Source of the DNA: Aliiroseovarius sediminis
GTDB taxonomy: Bacteria > Pseudomonadota > Alphaproteobacteria > Rhodobacterales > Rhodobacteraceae
Direction: 5' to 3'
NCBI RefSeq assembly: GCF_022678485.1
Contig: NZ_JALBYP010000032.1
Coordinates: forward strand, 244,295 to 308,294
DNA: 64,000 bases
Shown here: positions 8,292 through 16,651 of the stretch, piece by piece
How positions within the stretch are numbered: position 1 is the stretch's first letter
Layout: each line of letters opens with the position of its first letter
Notes under the pieces: model-generated
Database searches by the model: none
Seen by the model: only the letters and a program-made list of their open reading frames with translations
What the model was told of the DNA's origin: nothing
Translations under genes and position numbers: made by a program

Positions 8292-8663
8292 TCAACTGCG
8301 CGAGTCCAGACTGCACAGACAGGCGATCGGCTCCGAAAGGTCCGATTGATAGCTCACATTGGTCGAAGCGTCCGCAAGTGCGTCCATTTTCTTCGCCAGC
8401 TTAATATCCAGATTCGTTAGACCGTTGGCATCGTGTGTCGCCAACGTGACGTCGACAGTTCGATAGACATTAAGCCATTCTGGGTGATGGTTCCACTTTT
8501 CACACCAAATTGCTACGCGGGACATCCAACCCCAAGCCTCTACAAAATTTGGGAAGACATATACCTTCCGGATTGCATCTCGGTCCGAGACCGCCCCCCA
8601 ACCGACTTCTCCCAACGGGATGAGATGTTCCTGACGCTCTTCGGGTGTTAAAATATCTGTCAT
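8292..8663 (-). CDS. Pterin-4-alpha-carbinolamine dehydratase (PCD/DCoH family)
   Basis: A 123-residue protein with the family core: VFPNFVEAWGWMSRVA, NHHPEWLNVY and LATHDANGLTNLDIKLA, giving the catalytic histidines H59, H60 and H77. The enzyme dehydrates 4a-hydroxytetrahydrobiopterin to recycle the cofactor of aromatic amino acid hydroxylases; many alphaproteobacterial copies also act on other pterins. The family is usually about 96-110 residues; here about 25 extra C-terminal residues (ending in CLCSLDSRS) lack family character and may reflect a lost stop codon. No phenylalanine hydroxylase gene is nearby. A GGAGG site lies 10 bases before the ATG. Confidence 0.8.
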   Translation of the reverse strand: MTDILTPEERQEHLIPLGEVGWGAVSDRDAIRKVYVFPNFVEAWGWMSRVAIWCEKWNHHPEWLNVYRTVDVTLATHDANGLTNLDIKLAKKMDALADASTNVSYQSDLSEPIACLCSLDSRS

Positions 8664-8957
8664 TTTCAGCTTTCCTCCACGCGAAAGAGTATAGCCTGCC
8701 TAACAGCGGACGGAAATCTGTGTCCGCTCCGGGCTTACTGCCGCTTCGCGGCACCGCAGGGATGCAGTTCAGTCTATATTGCCGACTTAAGTGGCTCAGG
8801 CGGTCAGCCAAAGCATCGCGATCAGCGGACCGCCGGTTGACGGCGTCCAGAATCTGGCAGCCAAGAGCAGGCCCAGCGCCCCGTGCGCAGGATCGCTGAC
8901 GAAGGTCGCGGAGATAACGCTCATCACCTCTGCCCCCACCTCTGCCCCCGTTTACAG

Positions 8958-9941
8958 TCATAGATCCGCACCTTGATAGTTCCGGGGATGCCTCACAGCG
9001 CCAGCGCCACTTTTTGTTTGCAAGCCGCGCACCCCGCCCAACGTGACGCAAGCTACGCCCAGAGCGATAAGAGATGCGCCAAGAACCAGACCGTCCGGCG
9101 GCGCCTCTCCCTGCAGAAAGACCGCAACGGGAACGCCAACAACGGCGCCGACCGACCCCAGCAAGCTCAACAGCACAGGTCCGCCGGTTTTTTGCAGCAT
9201 GAAAAGCAGCAGGAACTGACCCGCAAAGACGCAGGCCTGCACGGCGATTAGAACAATGGGCATGATTTGACCTGGCGGAACCGCGAAACTGAAGCCCGGC
9301 AGAAACCCCGTTAGCCCCAGCATTATCGCTGCCGCGATCAGCATGCCCGGTGCAAGCGCGTCAGGTGACGCATTGCCCGGCCAGCGCAAGGTCCGATAGA
9401 TGTTGCCGATGGCCAGCAGGACCGGCCCGCAGAGGGCCAGAGCGATCCAGAATATGTTGGCATCCGGTGCAGAGAACTTGCGGGCAGCCAGAACTGTGGC
9501 CCCGGCAAGTGCCGCCGCCACGCCAAGGGCGCGCAAGGGTTGAAACCGTTCCATCCGCAACGCCAGCGCGCCGAGGTAGGTCAGCAAGGGCGGCAGAGCG
9601 ATGATCATGGCGACAAAACCCGCACCGACATGCGGAATGGTCGAGAAAAAGATCAGGTTCGATCCGGCAACGCCGACAAGAGCGGCGACAAGGTAGTACT
9701 CCATGCTGCGGGCGGTAAGGGGCGGTCGCTTCCGGCGCAGCAGCGCAACAGCTAGCAGGATGATAGCGGCCCCGGAGATTGACCAGAAAAGAAACGCCAA
9801 TGGTGTCAGTCCGATCTCGCCCGCGAATTTCGCCAAATTGGTCGAAAGTCCAAGCAACGCACCTCCACCAAGAAGGCACGCCAATGGGATGAGCCACGTC
9901 GACATGTGGTGGGAAGTGCCGATATCCGCCTTTTGCGTCAT
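8958..9941 (-). CDS. DMT-superfamily (EamA) exporter
   Basis: About 327 residues with ten predicted membrane helices in two EamA repeats, typical of drug/metabolite transporters that export amino acids, purines or other small metabolites. The C-terminal about 25 residues are polar. It is divergent from a MarR regulator at 10026, and a perfect 15-bp inverted repeat lies in the 84-base shared promoter region. The usual meaning is that the MarR protein represses both genes and is released by a ligand related to the exported compound. The substrate cannot be read from the sequence. The first ATG (9941) is used; another in-frame ATG at 9905 lies closer to the first helix. Confidence 0.8.
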   Translation of the reverse strand: MTQKADIGTSHHMSTWLIPLACLLGGGALLGLSTNLAKFAGEIGLTPLAFLFWSISGAAIILLAVALLRRKRPPLTARSMEYYLVAALVGVAGSNLIFFSTIPHVGAGFVAMIIALPPLLTYLGALALRMERFQPLRALGVAAALAGATVLAARKFSAPDANIFWIALALCGPVLLAIGNIYRTLRWPGNASPDALAPGMLIAAAIMLGLTGFLPGFSFAVPPGQIMPIVLIAVQACVFAGQFLLLFMLQKTGGPVLLSLLGSVGAVVGVPVAVFLQGEAPPDGLVLGASLIALGVACVTLGGVRGLQTKSGAGAVRHPRNYQGADL

Positions 9942-9964
9942 GATTCCGAGTCTGTGATGCTATT

Positions 9965-10008
9965 TGCCTCGACATCAAGATAAATACATTAACCTTGATG
10001 TCGAGGCA
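9965..10008. promoter_or_regulatory. Perfect 15-bp inverted repeat, probable MarR operator
   Basis: The arms TGCCTCGACATCAAG (9965-9979) and CTTGATGTCGAGGCA (9994-10008) are exact reverse complements around a 14-base AT-rich spacer. The site sits between the divergent DMT exporter and marR genes, where a dimeric MarR protein would control both. Each arm also contains a near-palindromic half CTTGA-TG-TCGAG. Confidence 0.7.
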
Positions 10009-10025
10009 TCTGGGTCGCTAGGGCA

Positions 10026-10517
10026 ATGCCCATGGATCATGTCGACAGGATTCTGGAGCACTGGCATCAGGAGCGCGCCGATCTGGACGTCGCGCCAATG
10101 GGCAGGTTTGGACGGATGAAACGCCTCAATCAATGTCTTTTGCAACACATGCGCAAGACGTGGGCCGAACATGGGCTGAACGCTGCCAGCTTCGACATGC
10201 TGGCAGCGTTGCGCCGAGCCGGTCCGCCTTACGCGCTGTCGCCCGGCGATTTGATGGCTTCGACTATGGTTATCTCCGGCACGATGACCCATCGGGTCGA
10301 CCAGCTTGAAAAGGCAAGGTTGGTGACGCGCGTCAGAAACCCGAACGATGGCTGTAGCTTTCTTGTGTCACTGTCAGACAAAGGCTTTGAGATCATTGAT
10401 GCGGCTGTGACCGATCACGTTGCGGCGCAAGCCAGGCTGGCCGCGCATCTTTCACTGGATGAGCGGACGCATTTGGACGATTTGCTCAGGACGCTGTTGA
10501 AGGCGCTCGAAGGCTGA
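10026..10517 (+). CDS. MarR-family transcriptional regulator (exporter-linked)
   Basis: About 163 residues with a winged helix-turn-helix: recognition region LSPGDLMASTMVISGTMTHRVDQLEKARLVTRVRNPNDGCSF (residues about 75-115, quoted in pieces: the helix SGTMTHRVDQLEKA and the wing RNPNDGCSFLVSL). The N-terminal about 35 residues and the C-terminal helix form the dimer interface in this family. It is divergent from the DMT exporter with a 15-bp inverted repeat between them, so local autoregulation and control of the exporter are expected. An alternative ATG at 10032 has better spacing to AGGG at 10020; the difference is two residues. Confidence 0.85.
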   Translation: MPMDHVDRILEHWHQERADLDVAPMGRFGRMKRLNQCLLQHMRKTWAEHGLNAASFDMLAALRRAGPPYALSPGDLMASTMVISGTMTHRVDQLEKARLVTRVRNPNDGCSFLVSLSDKGFEIIDAAVTDHVAAQARLAAHLSLDERTHLDDLLRTLLKALEG

Positions 10518-11051
10518 ACCTACCTTTTTTCTGCTCGTTTCACTGAAGCCAGCCTTTATCCACTTGCAGCGAAGGTCCAAAAACCCTGCATAGCAGCCCG
10601 TAATATCAGGCGCAGCGATGGTCGATAATTGCCCTATCGACTATCAACATCAAGGTTGCCAGCTATTCCTCTCGATCCGCCAGAGGTGCGCGATTGTGCC
10701 ATTTCCGGATCGGGACAGCCGGTGCTTCCGTGTGGGTTATCAAAACGTGGAGAAGCCACAGCTGTTCTAGGCGATGGTAGCGTCCGCGGACGTGGTGTTG
10801 TGCCGACTTTAGCATGGCCAAGCCAACGGGGTTATCACAACCGTCGCCCGGTCGCCGTTTACCTCCGGCGCGGATCTAGGTTCATCCACGTTTCAATCCT
10901 GGCTCGCACAGCGCACAGCAATATTTCACGCGGAACGCGATGATGTTTGATCGGCAACTGCCGCAGTATGCCAAATCTCCAATATCAAAACGCGGCCGAC
11001 AACTCTTCGTTTGATGCAACCGTTCCGTTTGATACGAGGATGCTGAGCGGA
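10518..11051. other. Gap without a recognised gene
   Basis: About 530 bases between a marR stop and the end of the amidohydrolase gene. A 104-codon plus-strand frame (10629-10943) is rich in Arg and Gly with no recognisable motif and no ribosome site, so it is probably chance. I see no hairpin, repeat or RNA that stands out. Confidence 0.5.
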
Positions 11052-12218
11052 TTATCCGTTTTCAACTTCTGGAAGATTCTGTGCGGGGGGCGTGTTCCGG
11101 CTGCGATGGCTGCAAACCTCACCGTCGATGATCGTCATTCCGATCCCAGGCAAGTTGCCAAGCTGAACCGATTCCAGCATGTTTTTTCCGGGGGCATGTT
11201 GTGCCTGATCCATTAACACGAAGTCGGCCGAGTAGCCTTCTTCCATCAATCCCACGTCCAGTTCGCGCTGTCGGGCGGTATTGCCGTTGGCAAAGCAGAA
11301 TGCCGTCTCGGCGGAAACGTTGCCAAGGCTGGACAGCATCGCCACCATGCGCAAGATGCCCAGCGGCTGCACACCGGAACCCGCAGGACCATCGGTGCCC
11401 AGGATGACCTGATCAAGCTTATCCATCTCTCGGGTGGTGTTCAGGGTCAGCAGGGCGGCACGCTCGTTGCCGTTGTGAACGATTTCCAACCCCTTGGTGC
11501 AGCCTTCGCACAGGCAAACGATCTGATCGTCAGGCAATGCCGAGTGACCGCCATTGATATGGCCGACAACGTCTGTTCCGGTTTCCAGAACCATGTCCGC
11601 ATCAATGAGGCCAGAGCCGGGGATTGACGGGCCGCCGGTGTGAATGGTGGATTGGATACCGTATTTGCGTGCCCAGTTCACCATCTGGTTGGCGGTCTTG
11701 CCATCCTTGACAGTGCCAAGACCAACTTCACCAAGGAATTTGACACCTGCATCGGCCAATTCCTTGAAGTCGTGCTCTTCCATCCCGTGTTCAATGACCG
11801 GCGCACCGGCCAGAACCTTCACGCCCGAGGGGCGGAAGTTCTCATACCAGCGTTGTGCGGCGATCGCCATCGCCTTCAGTCCGACAATGTCCTTGGGGCG
11901 GCCGGGCATATGCACCTCGCCGGCCGAAATCATCGTGGTGACGCCGCCGTGCAACGTTGATTCAATCCAATGCAACTGCTGTTGGCGCGGGGTGTAATCG
12001 CCGACGACCGGGTGCACATGGCTGTCGATTAACCCCGGTGCGATCGTGGTGCCATGGGCGTTGATCGTTGTGGTGGCGCCCTCGGTATCCAAGTCTTTTT
12101 CATATCCGAAGGCAGAAATCTTGCCGTCGATGGCAATGACACAATCCCCGTCGGCAATCGGCGCTTCAATCTTACCCGTTAGGATCAATCCGATATTCTT
12201 GATGACCAGCTTGTTCAT
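11052..12218 (-). CDS. ena: Enamidase-like amidohydrolase (6-oxo-tetrahydronicotinate hydrolysis)
   Basis: A 388-residue amidohydrolase-superfamily protein. Candidate metal ligands are H67 and H69 (GLIDSHVHP), E164 (FLGEVGLG), H193 (STIHTGG), H220 or H225 (GHINGGH) and D276 (LGTDGPAGSG). This set and spacing fit enamidase of the Eubacterium barkeri nicotinate pathway, a binuclear Fe-Zn enzyme that hydrolyses 1,4,5,6-tetrahydro-6-oxonicotinate to ammonia and 2-formylglutarate. The start at 12218 is set by AAGGAG 6 bases upstream. It is divergent from a marR gene, and a TTAGTATACTAA palindrome sits just before the ribosome site, overlapping the likely promoter. Neighbouring hydroxylase and reductase genes support the role; the exact ring substrate is inferred. 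Confidence 0.8.
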   Translation of the reverse strand: MNKLVIKNIGLILTGKIEAPIADGDCVIAIDGKISAFGYEKDLDTEGATTTINAHGTTIAPGLIDSHVHPVVGDYTPRQQQLHWIESTLHGGVTTMISAGEVHMPGRPKDIVGLKAMAIAAQRWYENFRPSGVKVLAGAPVIEHGMEEHDFKELADAGVKFLGEVGLGTVKDGKTANQMVNWARKYGIQSTIHTGGPSIPGSGLIDADMVLETGTDVVGHINGGHSALPDDQIVCLCEGCTKGLEIVHNGNERAALLTLNTTREMDKLDQVILGTDGPAGSGVQPLGILRMVAMLSSLGNVSAETAFCFANGNTARQRELDVGLMEEGYSADFVLMDQAQHAPGKNMLESVQLGNLPGIGMTIIDGEVCSHRSRNTPPAQNLPEVENG

Positions 12219-12243
12219 GACCGCTCCTTGCAAAACTATTCCG

Positions 12244-12255
12244 TTAGTATACTAA
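12244..12255. promoter_or_regulatory. GTATAC operator before the enamidase-like gene
   Basis: TTAGTATACTAA, a perfect 12-bp palindrome, 26 bases before the amidohydrolase ATG. On the minus strand a TGGACA element (12276-12271) and TAGTAT (12254-12249) at 16-base spacing make a plausible promoter covered by the palindrome. The same core occurs at 13032-13043 and related forms at 22414 and 33736. Confidence 0.7.
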
Positions 12256-12454
12256 TAGATTCAATATGGCTGTCCACTTTTAATTTAGTGGCTGAACGCT
12301 TCGGAAAGCAGCATCGCACCCAGACGCATGCCAAGAACCTTTCAGCCGTGACGCGAGGCTCGTCGCTTAACAGTTGTAGAGTGTTGCTTTGTCGTGGAAT
12401 ACTGTTTTGGGGCACGGGCTGTCAGTAATTAGAGCCGATTTGCGGAGCACATCG

Positions 12455-12883
12455 ATGGATATCAAAGAAAAAAGCGCTTACGAATTAGAAAGTCAGGTCG
12501 GCCATTTGTTGCGGCTGGCAAACCAGCGCCATACCACTCTTTTCAACGAAGTGGTTTCCATGGATCTGACGCCCACACAGTTTGCAGCGTTGATCAAGCT
12601 TGGCGAGCTTGGGAAGTGTTCGCAGAACGAATTGGGGCGTCGTACGGCGATGGATGTCGCCACGATCAAAGGTGTGATTGAACGCCTGCGCAAAAAAGGT
12701 CTGGTCGAGGTAAACCCCGACCTGAATGACAGGCGCCGCACGATCATATCCATCTGTAAAGACAAGACTGATATCGTGCCTCAGCTCAGAAAAGACGGCA
12801 AAGAGGTGTCGAAGGTCACATTGTCTCCGATATCGGCATCGGAACAGAAGACCTTGTTGAGGTTGCTGAAAAAACTTACCTGA
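12455..12883 (+). CDS. MarR-family regulator of the catabolic cluster (NicR-like by context)
   Basis: A 142-residue winged-helix protein: LTPTQFAALIKLGELGKCSQNELGRRTAMD leads into the recognition helix (ATIKGVIERLRKKGLV) and the wing (NDRRRTIISI). MarR proteins bind short palindromes as dimers and are released by small aromatic ligands; NicR of Pseudomonas putida is a MarR-family repressor of nicotinate genes. This gene lies between the divergent amidohydrolase and the molybdenum hydroxylase genes, and matching TTAGTATACTAA palindromes flank it on both sides. The start at 12455 follows CGGAG by about 9 bases; an upstream extension to 12389 lacks any regulator-like sequence. That it binds the GTATAC sites is inferred from position only. 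Confidence 0.8.
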   Translation: MDIKEKSAYELESQVGHLLRLANQRHTTLFNEVVSMDLTPTQFAALIKLGELGKCSQNELGRRTAMDVATIKGVIERLRKKGLVEVNPDLNDRRRTIISICKDKTDIVPQLRKDGKEVSKVTLSPISASEQKTLLRLLKKLT

Positions 12884-13029
12884 CACGGTTGTTTTGGTGA
12901 CTCGCCCCGAGGCGACATGTGCGCCAAAAAATTACCGCTTTGAGCCATTTGAGTTCGATTTGAAACTCCGCTGTTATTGCCCTGGCGCTTGAAAATTAGC
13001 GTTTGACTCAAGTCCAACACCGCTGCTAA

Positions 13030-13045
13030 CGTTAGTATACTAACG
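13030..13045. promoter_or_regulatory. GTATAC operator before the molybdenum hydroxylase operon
   Basis: CGTTAGTATACTAACG is a perfect 16-bp palindrome with the same 12-bp core as the site at 12244. A TTGACT element lies at 13003-13008, so the palindrome falls at the -10/+1 region, as at the other sites. The TTG start of the FAD subunit is 21 bases downstream. Confidence 0.75.
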
Positions 13046-13066
13046 ACTTGTACTGGGAGGTCTGCG

Positions 13067-13906
13067 TTGCCCTATCTGGCTCCACAAAATGCTGAAGAAG
13101 CGTTTCGCTTTCTTGACAGGAACAGGCCCAAGATCATTGCAGGCTGCACGGATTATTTTCCAAGCTTGCAGCAGGGGGAAACCCATCAAGACCTTTTGGA
13201 CATAAGCCGTATCAGCGGTTTGCGCGGGATCAATAGAACCGACCGTGGGTGGAGGATCGGCGCCGCAACAACTTGGACGGATGTCGTGCGTGCGGACCTG
13301 CCGCGGGCGTTTGATGCACTGAAGCTGGCGGCGGTCGAGGTCGGATCGTTGCAGATCCAGAACCAGGGAACGGTCGCAGGGAACATCTGCAATGCGTCGC
13401 CTGCGGCGGACGGTGTGCCGCCGCTTCTGGTGCTTGATGCCGAGGTCGAAATCGGCTCGGTCCGGGGCAGCAGAACGGTGGCATTGTCCGAGTTCATTCA
13501 AGGCGTGCGCAAGGTTGATCTGGGGCCCGGTGAAATGGTCGTCGCCATTCACGTGCCCGATGTCGTGAATGAAGCCACCAGCTCGTTTTCGAAGCTTGGA
13601 AGCCGTGAATACCTTGTGATCTCTATCGCGATGGTGGCTGCTGTGGTTCAGGTCGAAGATGGTCATCTGACCGATGTGCGTGTTGCAATTGGCAGTTGCT
13701 CGCCGGTCGCGCAGCGGTTGCCCGACCTTGAGGCGCTGCTGAAAGGCAAAAGCGTCGCGGACCTGGCCGAGATGGATTTTAAGGCCGAACGGACATTTGC
13801 GCCACTGTCGCCGATATCGGACGTGCGCGGGTCCGCCGAATACCGGCTGGACGTTGTGACCGAGATGTGTCGCCGGGTCATAATGCAAGCTTGCAAGGGA
13901 GATTGA
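13067..13906 (+). CDS. FAD-binding subunit of a molybdenum hydroxylase (candidate nicotinate dehydrogenase)
   Basis: A 279-residue protein of the xanthine-dehydrogenase-type FAD subunit family (CoxM/NdhF-like). It shows the two FAD pyrophosphate-binding segments: AGCTDYFPSLQQG (modified first loop) and TVAGNICNASPAADGVPPL, followed by the CO-dehydrogenase flavoprotein C-terminal domain. It passes electrons from the Fe-S clusters of the next protein to an acceptor. The start is TTG at 13067, with GGGAGG 6 bases upstream and no better ATG. It is 3 bases from the Mo subunit gene, so the two are co-transcribed. The hydroxylase would insert a hydroxyl group next to the ring nitrogen. Confidence 0.8.
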   Translation: MPYLAPQNAEEAFRFLDRNRPKIIAGCTDYFPSLQQGETHQDLLDISRISGLRGINRTDRGWRIGAATTWTDVVRADLPRAFDALKLAAVEVGSLQIQNQGTVAGNICNASPAADGVPPLLVLDAEVEIGSVRGSRTVALSEFIQGVRKVDLGPGEMVVAIHVPDVVNEATSSFSKLGSREYLVISIAMVAAVVQVEDGHLTDVRVAIGSCSPVAQRLPDLEALLKGKSVADLAEMDFKAERTFAPLSPISDVRGSAEYRLDVVTEMCRRVIMQACKGD

Positions 13907-13909
13907 GCC

Positions 13910-16651
13910 GTGGACGCAACCAACCCCAACGCCCGCATCGAATTTAACCTTAACGGCGAAGATGTCCGCATCACCGCCATGCCCGGAGAGCGGCTTTCCG
14001 AAACCTTGCGCGAGCGGCTGGATGCCCGCGACGTCAAGATCGGATGTAACGCTGGCGATTGCGGCGCATGTTCAGTTCTGATCAACGGCGAGCCGGTTTG
14101 CGCTTGTCTGATGCCCGCACAGCAGGCGGCTGGCCAGGCCGTCGAAACGGTATCCGGGCTGGTGGGCCGCGATGATCATGCCAAAGCATTGATGGAGCGG
14201 TTTCAGGACCACGGGGCCGCACAGTGCGGTATCTGCACGCCGGGGATGATGGTGGCCGCGGTCGGTCTTCTGCGCACGAACGACGCGCCGGATGAACAGC
14301 AGGTCAAGGATGCACTGGGCGGCGTGTTGTGCCGTTGCACGGGCTATCGCAAGATCATCGACGCGGTTCTTGACGCACCCGCGACGATGGACGATCGCGG
14401 CGGCGCGGGACGCACGCTTCGCAGGTTGGACGGCGTTGGCAAGGTCAGCGGCACCGAGCGCTTCGGCGACGATGTGGCGCCCTCCGGCACGCTTGAAATC
14501 AAGGTGGTCAGATCCCATCTGCCGCACGCCTCGTTCGAGTTTGGCGATCTTGACGCATGGTGCGCGCAGACGGCGGGTATGGAAGCTGTTTTGACAGCCG
14601 CTGACATCAAGGGCCAAAATTGCTTTGGGGTCATTCCCGAATTTGCCGATCAACCTGTTTTTGCCGAGGGTACCGCAAGGTTCCGCGGCGAGGCCGTTGC
14701 CGCAGTTGTGGGGACGCCCGATGCGATCCGCACGTTCCAGCCCAAAGATTTTCCAGTCACATGGACGGCGCACAAGGATTCGGCCGATCCCGTGCAGGCG
14801 CAGGCCGCAGATGCGCCGTTGTTGCACGAGACACGCAAAGGCAACGTCATGTGCCGCGGGTTTGTAAAATGTGGTGATGCGGATGCTGCGCTGGCGTCGG
14901 CTGATGTGACTGTCGAAGGAACCTTCTCAACCGGGTTTGTCGAGCATGGCTATATCGAACCCGAAGCCGGTTTTGCCGAGGTCGTCGATGGCCGCGTCGA
15001 AATACATGCCTGCACGCAAGCACCCGGAATGGACCTTGATGCGATGGAGATCATCCTTGGGATGGATCGCAGTAAGATCAGAATGAAGCCAACGGGCGTT
15101 GGCGGTGGGTTCGGCTCGAAGCTCGATATTTCGGTGCAGCCTTATCTTGCGCTTGCGGCGCTTAAGACGGGGCAGCCTGTGCGCATCACCTACACGCGCA
15201 CGGAATCCATGCAATCTACGACAAAGCGGCACCCGTCCCGGATCAAGCTCAAGATCGGGGCAACGAAAGACGGTCGGTTGTCGGGCTTCCGCTTTGACGG
15301 CGACTTCAACACAGGTGCTTATGCGTCATGGGGGCCGACGGTGGCCAACCGCGTTCCGGTTCACGCGTCGGGGCCTTACCGCATCGCGGACTACACGGCC
15401 GTTGCAAACGGGGTGCATACCAATTGTCCCCCGGCAGGCGCGTTTCGTGGATTCGGCGTTCCGCAGTCGGGGATCGCGCAGGAAAGCCTTTTTGACGATC
15501 TGGCGCAAAAGCTGGATATCGACCCGCTTGAATTCCGTATTCGCAACGTGCTGGAAGATGGTGTGCCCACGGTGTGCGGCCAGGTCTTCAAGCAGGGGGT
15601 TGGTGCCAAGGCATGCCTAGAGGCGCTCCGCCCATCCTGGGACGATGAACGCAAGGCCGCAAACGCCTTCAACGCGCAGGCGACAGGAAGCAAGCGCCGC
15701 GGGGTCGGCATTGCGGCAGGCTGGTATGGTTGCGGCAACACTTCGCTGCCCAACCCCTCGACCATCAAAGCCGGTATCAAGGCTGACGGGACCGTTGTGT
15801 TGCATCAAGGCGCAATGGACATCGGACAGGGTGCCAACACGGTTATTTCGCAGATATTCTCGACCGCTCTGGGTGTGTCCGCAACCGATCTGGCCTTGGT
15901 TGGCGCCGATACGGATGTGACCCCTGATGCGGGCAAAACATCGGCTTCACGTCAGACGTTTGTGTCGGGCAATGCGGCCCGCCTGTCAGGCGAGGCCATG
16001 CGCAAGAAGATCCTGCGCCATTTGAACGTGTCCGACGACGCGACACTGACATTCGGCGATGGCGCGATCACGGTGGCCGACGGCGACAAAACCCATAAAA
16101 TCGACTTGTCCGAGATGTTGGCAGATGCGGAAGGCTACGTCTTTGTGTCCGAAGGCACGTATGATCCACCGACCAAACCGCTGGACGATAGCGGTCAGGG
16201 GGTGCCTTACGCCCAGTTCGGCTATGCGGCGCAGTTGGCTGTTGTCGAGGTGGACGAGGCGCTTGGAACGGTCAAACCGATCAAGTTCGTCGCAGCGCAT
16301 GATGTCGGCAAGGCGATCAACCCGATGCTGGTCGAAGGTCAGGTTCAGGGCGGTATCGCGCAAGGGCTGGGCATGGCGTTGATGGAAGAATATCTGCCGG
16401 GACGCACCGAAAACCTGCATGATTACCTGATCCCGACAATCGGGGATATCCCACCCATCGAAACACTGATCATCGAGGTGCCGGATGAACACGGCCCTTA
16501 CGGCGCGAAAGGGCTGGGCGAGCATGTCTTGATTCCGACTGCGCCTGCTTTGTTGAATGCGATCAAACACGCGACCGGCGTGCGAATACACTCTGTTCCA
16601 GTGACACCCCCGAAAATGTATGAGGCCATCAAAGGTAGGAAAAATGTCTGA
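13910..16651 (+). CDS. Fused 2Fe-2S / molybdopterin subunit of a molybdenum hydroxylase
   Basis: A 913-residue fusion. Residues 1-155 form the [2Fe-2S] subunit: the plant-type cluster ligands C46, C51, C54 and C64/C66, and the second cluster C106, C109, C141 and C143. Residues about 165-910 form the molybdopterin-binding subunit, with GVGGGFGSK (residue about 400), AFRGFGVPQ and GAKGLGE. In E. barkeri nicotinate dehydrogenase the same functions are spread over separate subunits, so this fused layout is different. The reaction expected is water-derived hydroxylation of an N-heteroaromatic acid (nicotinate to 6-hydroxynicotinate by context). The GTG start is 3 bases after the FAD subunit. Its end overlaps the reductase gene by 8 bases. 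Confidence 0.85.
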   Translation: MDATNPNARIEFNLNGEDVRITAMPGERLSETLRERLDARDVKIGCNAGDCGACSVLINGEPVCACLMPAQQAAGQAVETVSGLVGRDDHAKALMERFQDHGAAQCGICTPGMMVAAVGLLRTNDAPDEQQVKDALGGVLCRCTGYRKIIDAVLDAPATMDDRGGAGRTLRRLDGVGKVSGTERFGDDVAPSGTLEIKVVRSHLPHASFEFGDLDAWCAQTAGMEAVLTAADIKGQNCFGVIPEFADQPVFAEGTARFRGEAVAAVVGTPDAIRTFQPKDFPVTWTAHKDSADPVQAQAADAPLLHETRKGNVMCRGFVKCGDADAALASADVTVEGTFSTGFVEHGYIEPEAGFAEVVDGRVEIHACTQAPGMDLDAMEIILGMDRSKIRMKPTGVGGGFGSKLDISVQPYLALAALKTGQPVRITYTRTESMQSTTKRHPSRIKLKIGATKDGRLSGFRFDGDFNTGAYASWGPTVANRVPVHASGPYRIADYTAVANGVHTNCPPAGAFRGFGVPQSGIAQESLFDDLAQKLDIDPLEFRIRNVLEDGVPTVCGQVFKQGVGAKACLEALRPSWDDERKAANAFNAQATGSKRRGVGIAAGWYGCGNTSLPNPSTIKAGIKADGTVVLHQGAMDIGQGANTVISQIFSTALGVSATDLALVGADTDVTPDAGKTSASRQTFVSGNAARLSGEAMRKKILRHLNVSDDATLTFGDGAITVADGDKTHKIDLSEMLADAEGYVFVSEGTYDPPTKPLDDSGQGVPYAQFGYAAQLAVVEVDEALGTVKPIKFVAAHDVGKAINPMLVEGQVQGGIAQGLGMALMEEYLPGRTENLHDYLIPTIGDIPPIETLIIEVPDEHGPYGAKGLGEHVLIPTAPALLNAIKHATGVRIHSVPVTPPKMYEAIKGRKNV

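Noticed and set aside
10629..10943. A 104-codon frame upstream of the amidohydrolase end
   Set aside because: Arg/Gly-rich, no motif, no ribosome site; likely chance.
11052..12218. Calling the amidohydrolase an imidazolonepropionase or dihydroorotase-type enzyme
   Set aside because: Ligand spacing and the adjoining reductase and hydroxylase genes fit enamidase better; no histidine or pyrimidine pathway genes are present.
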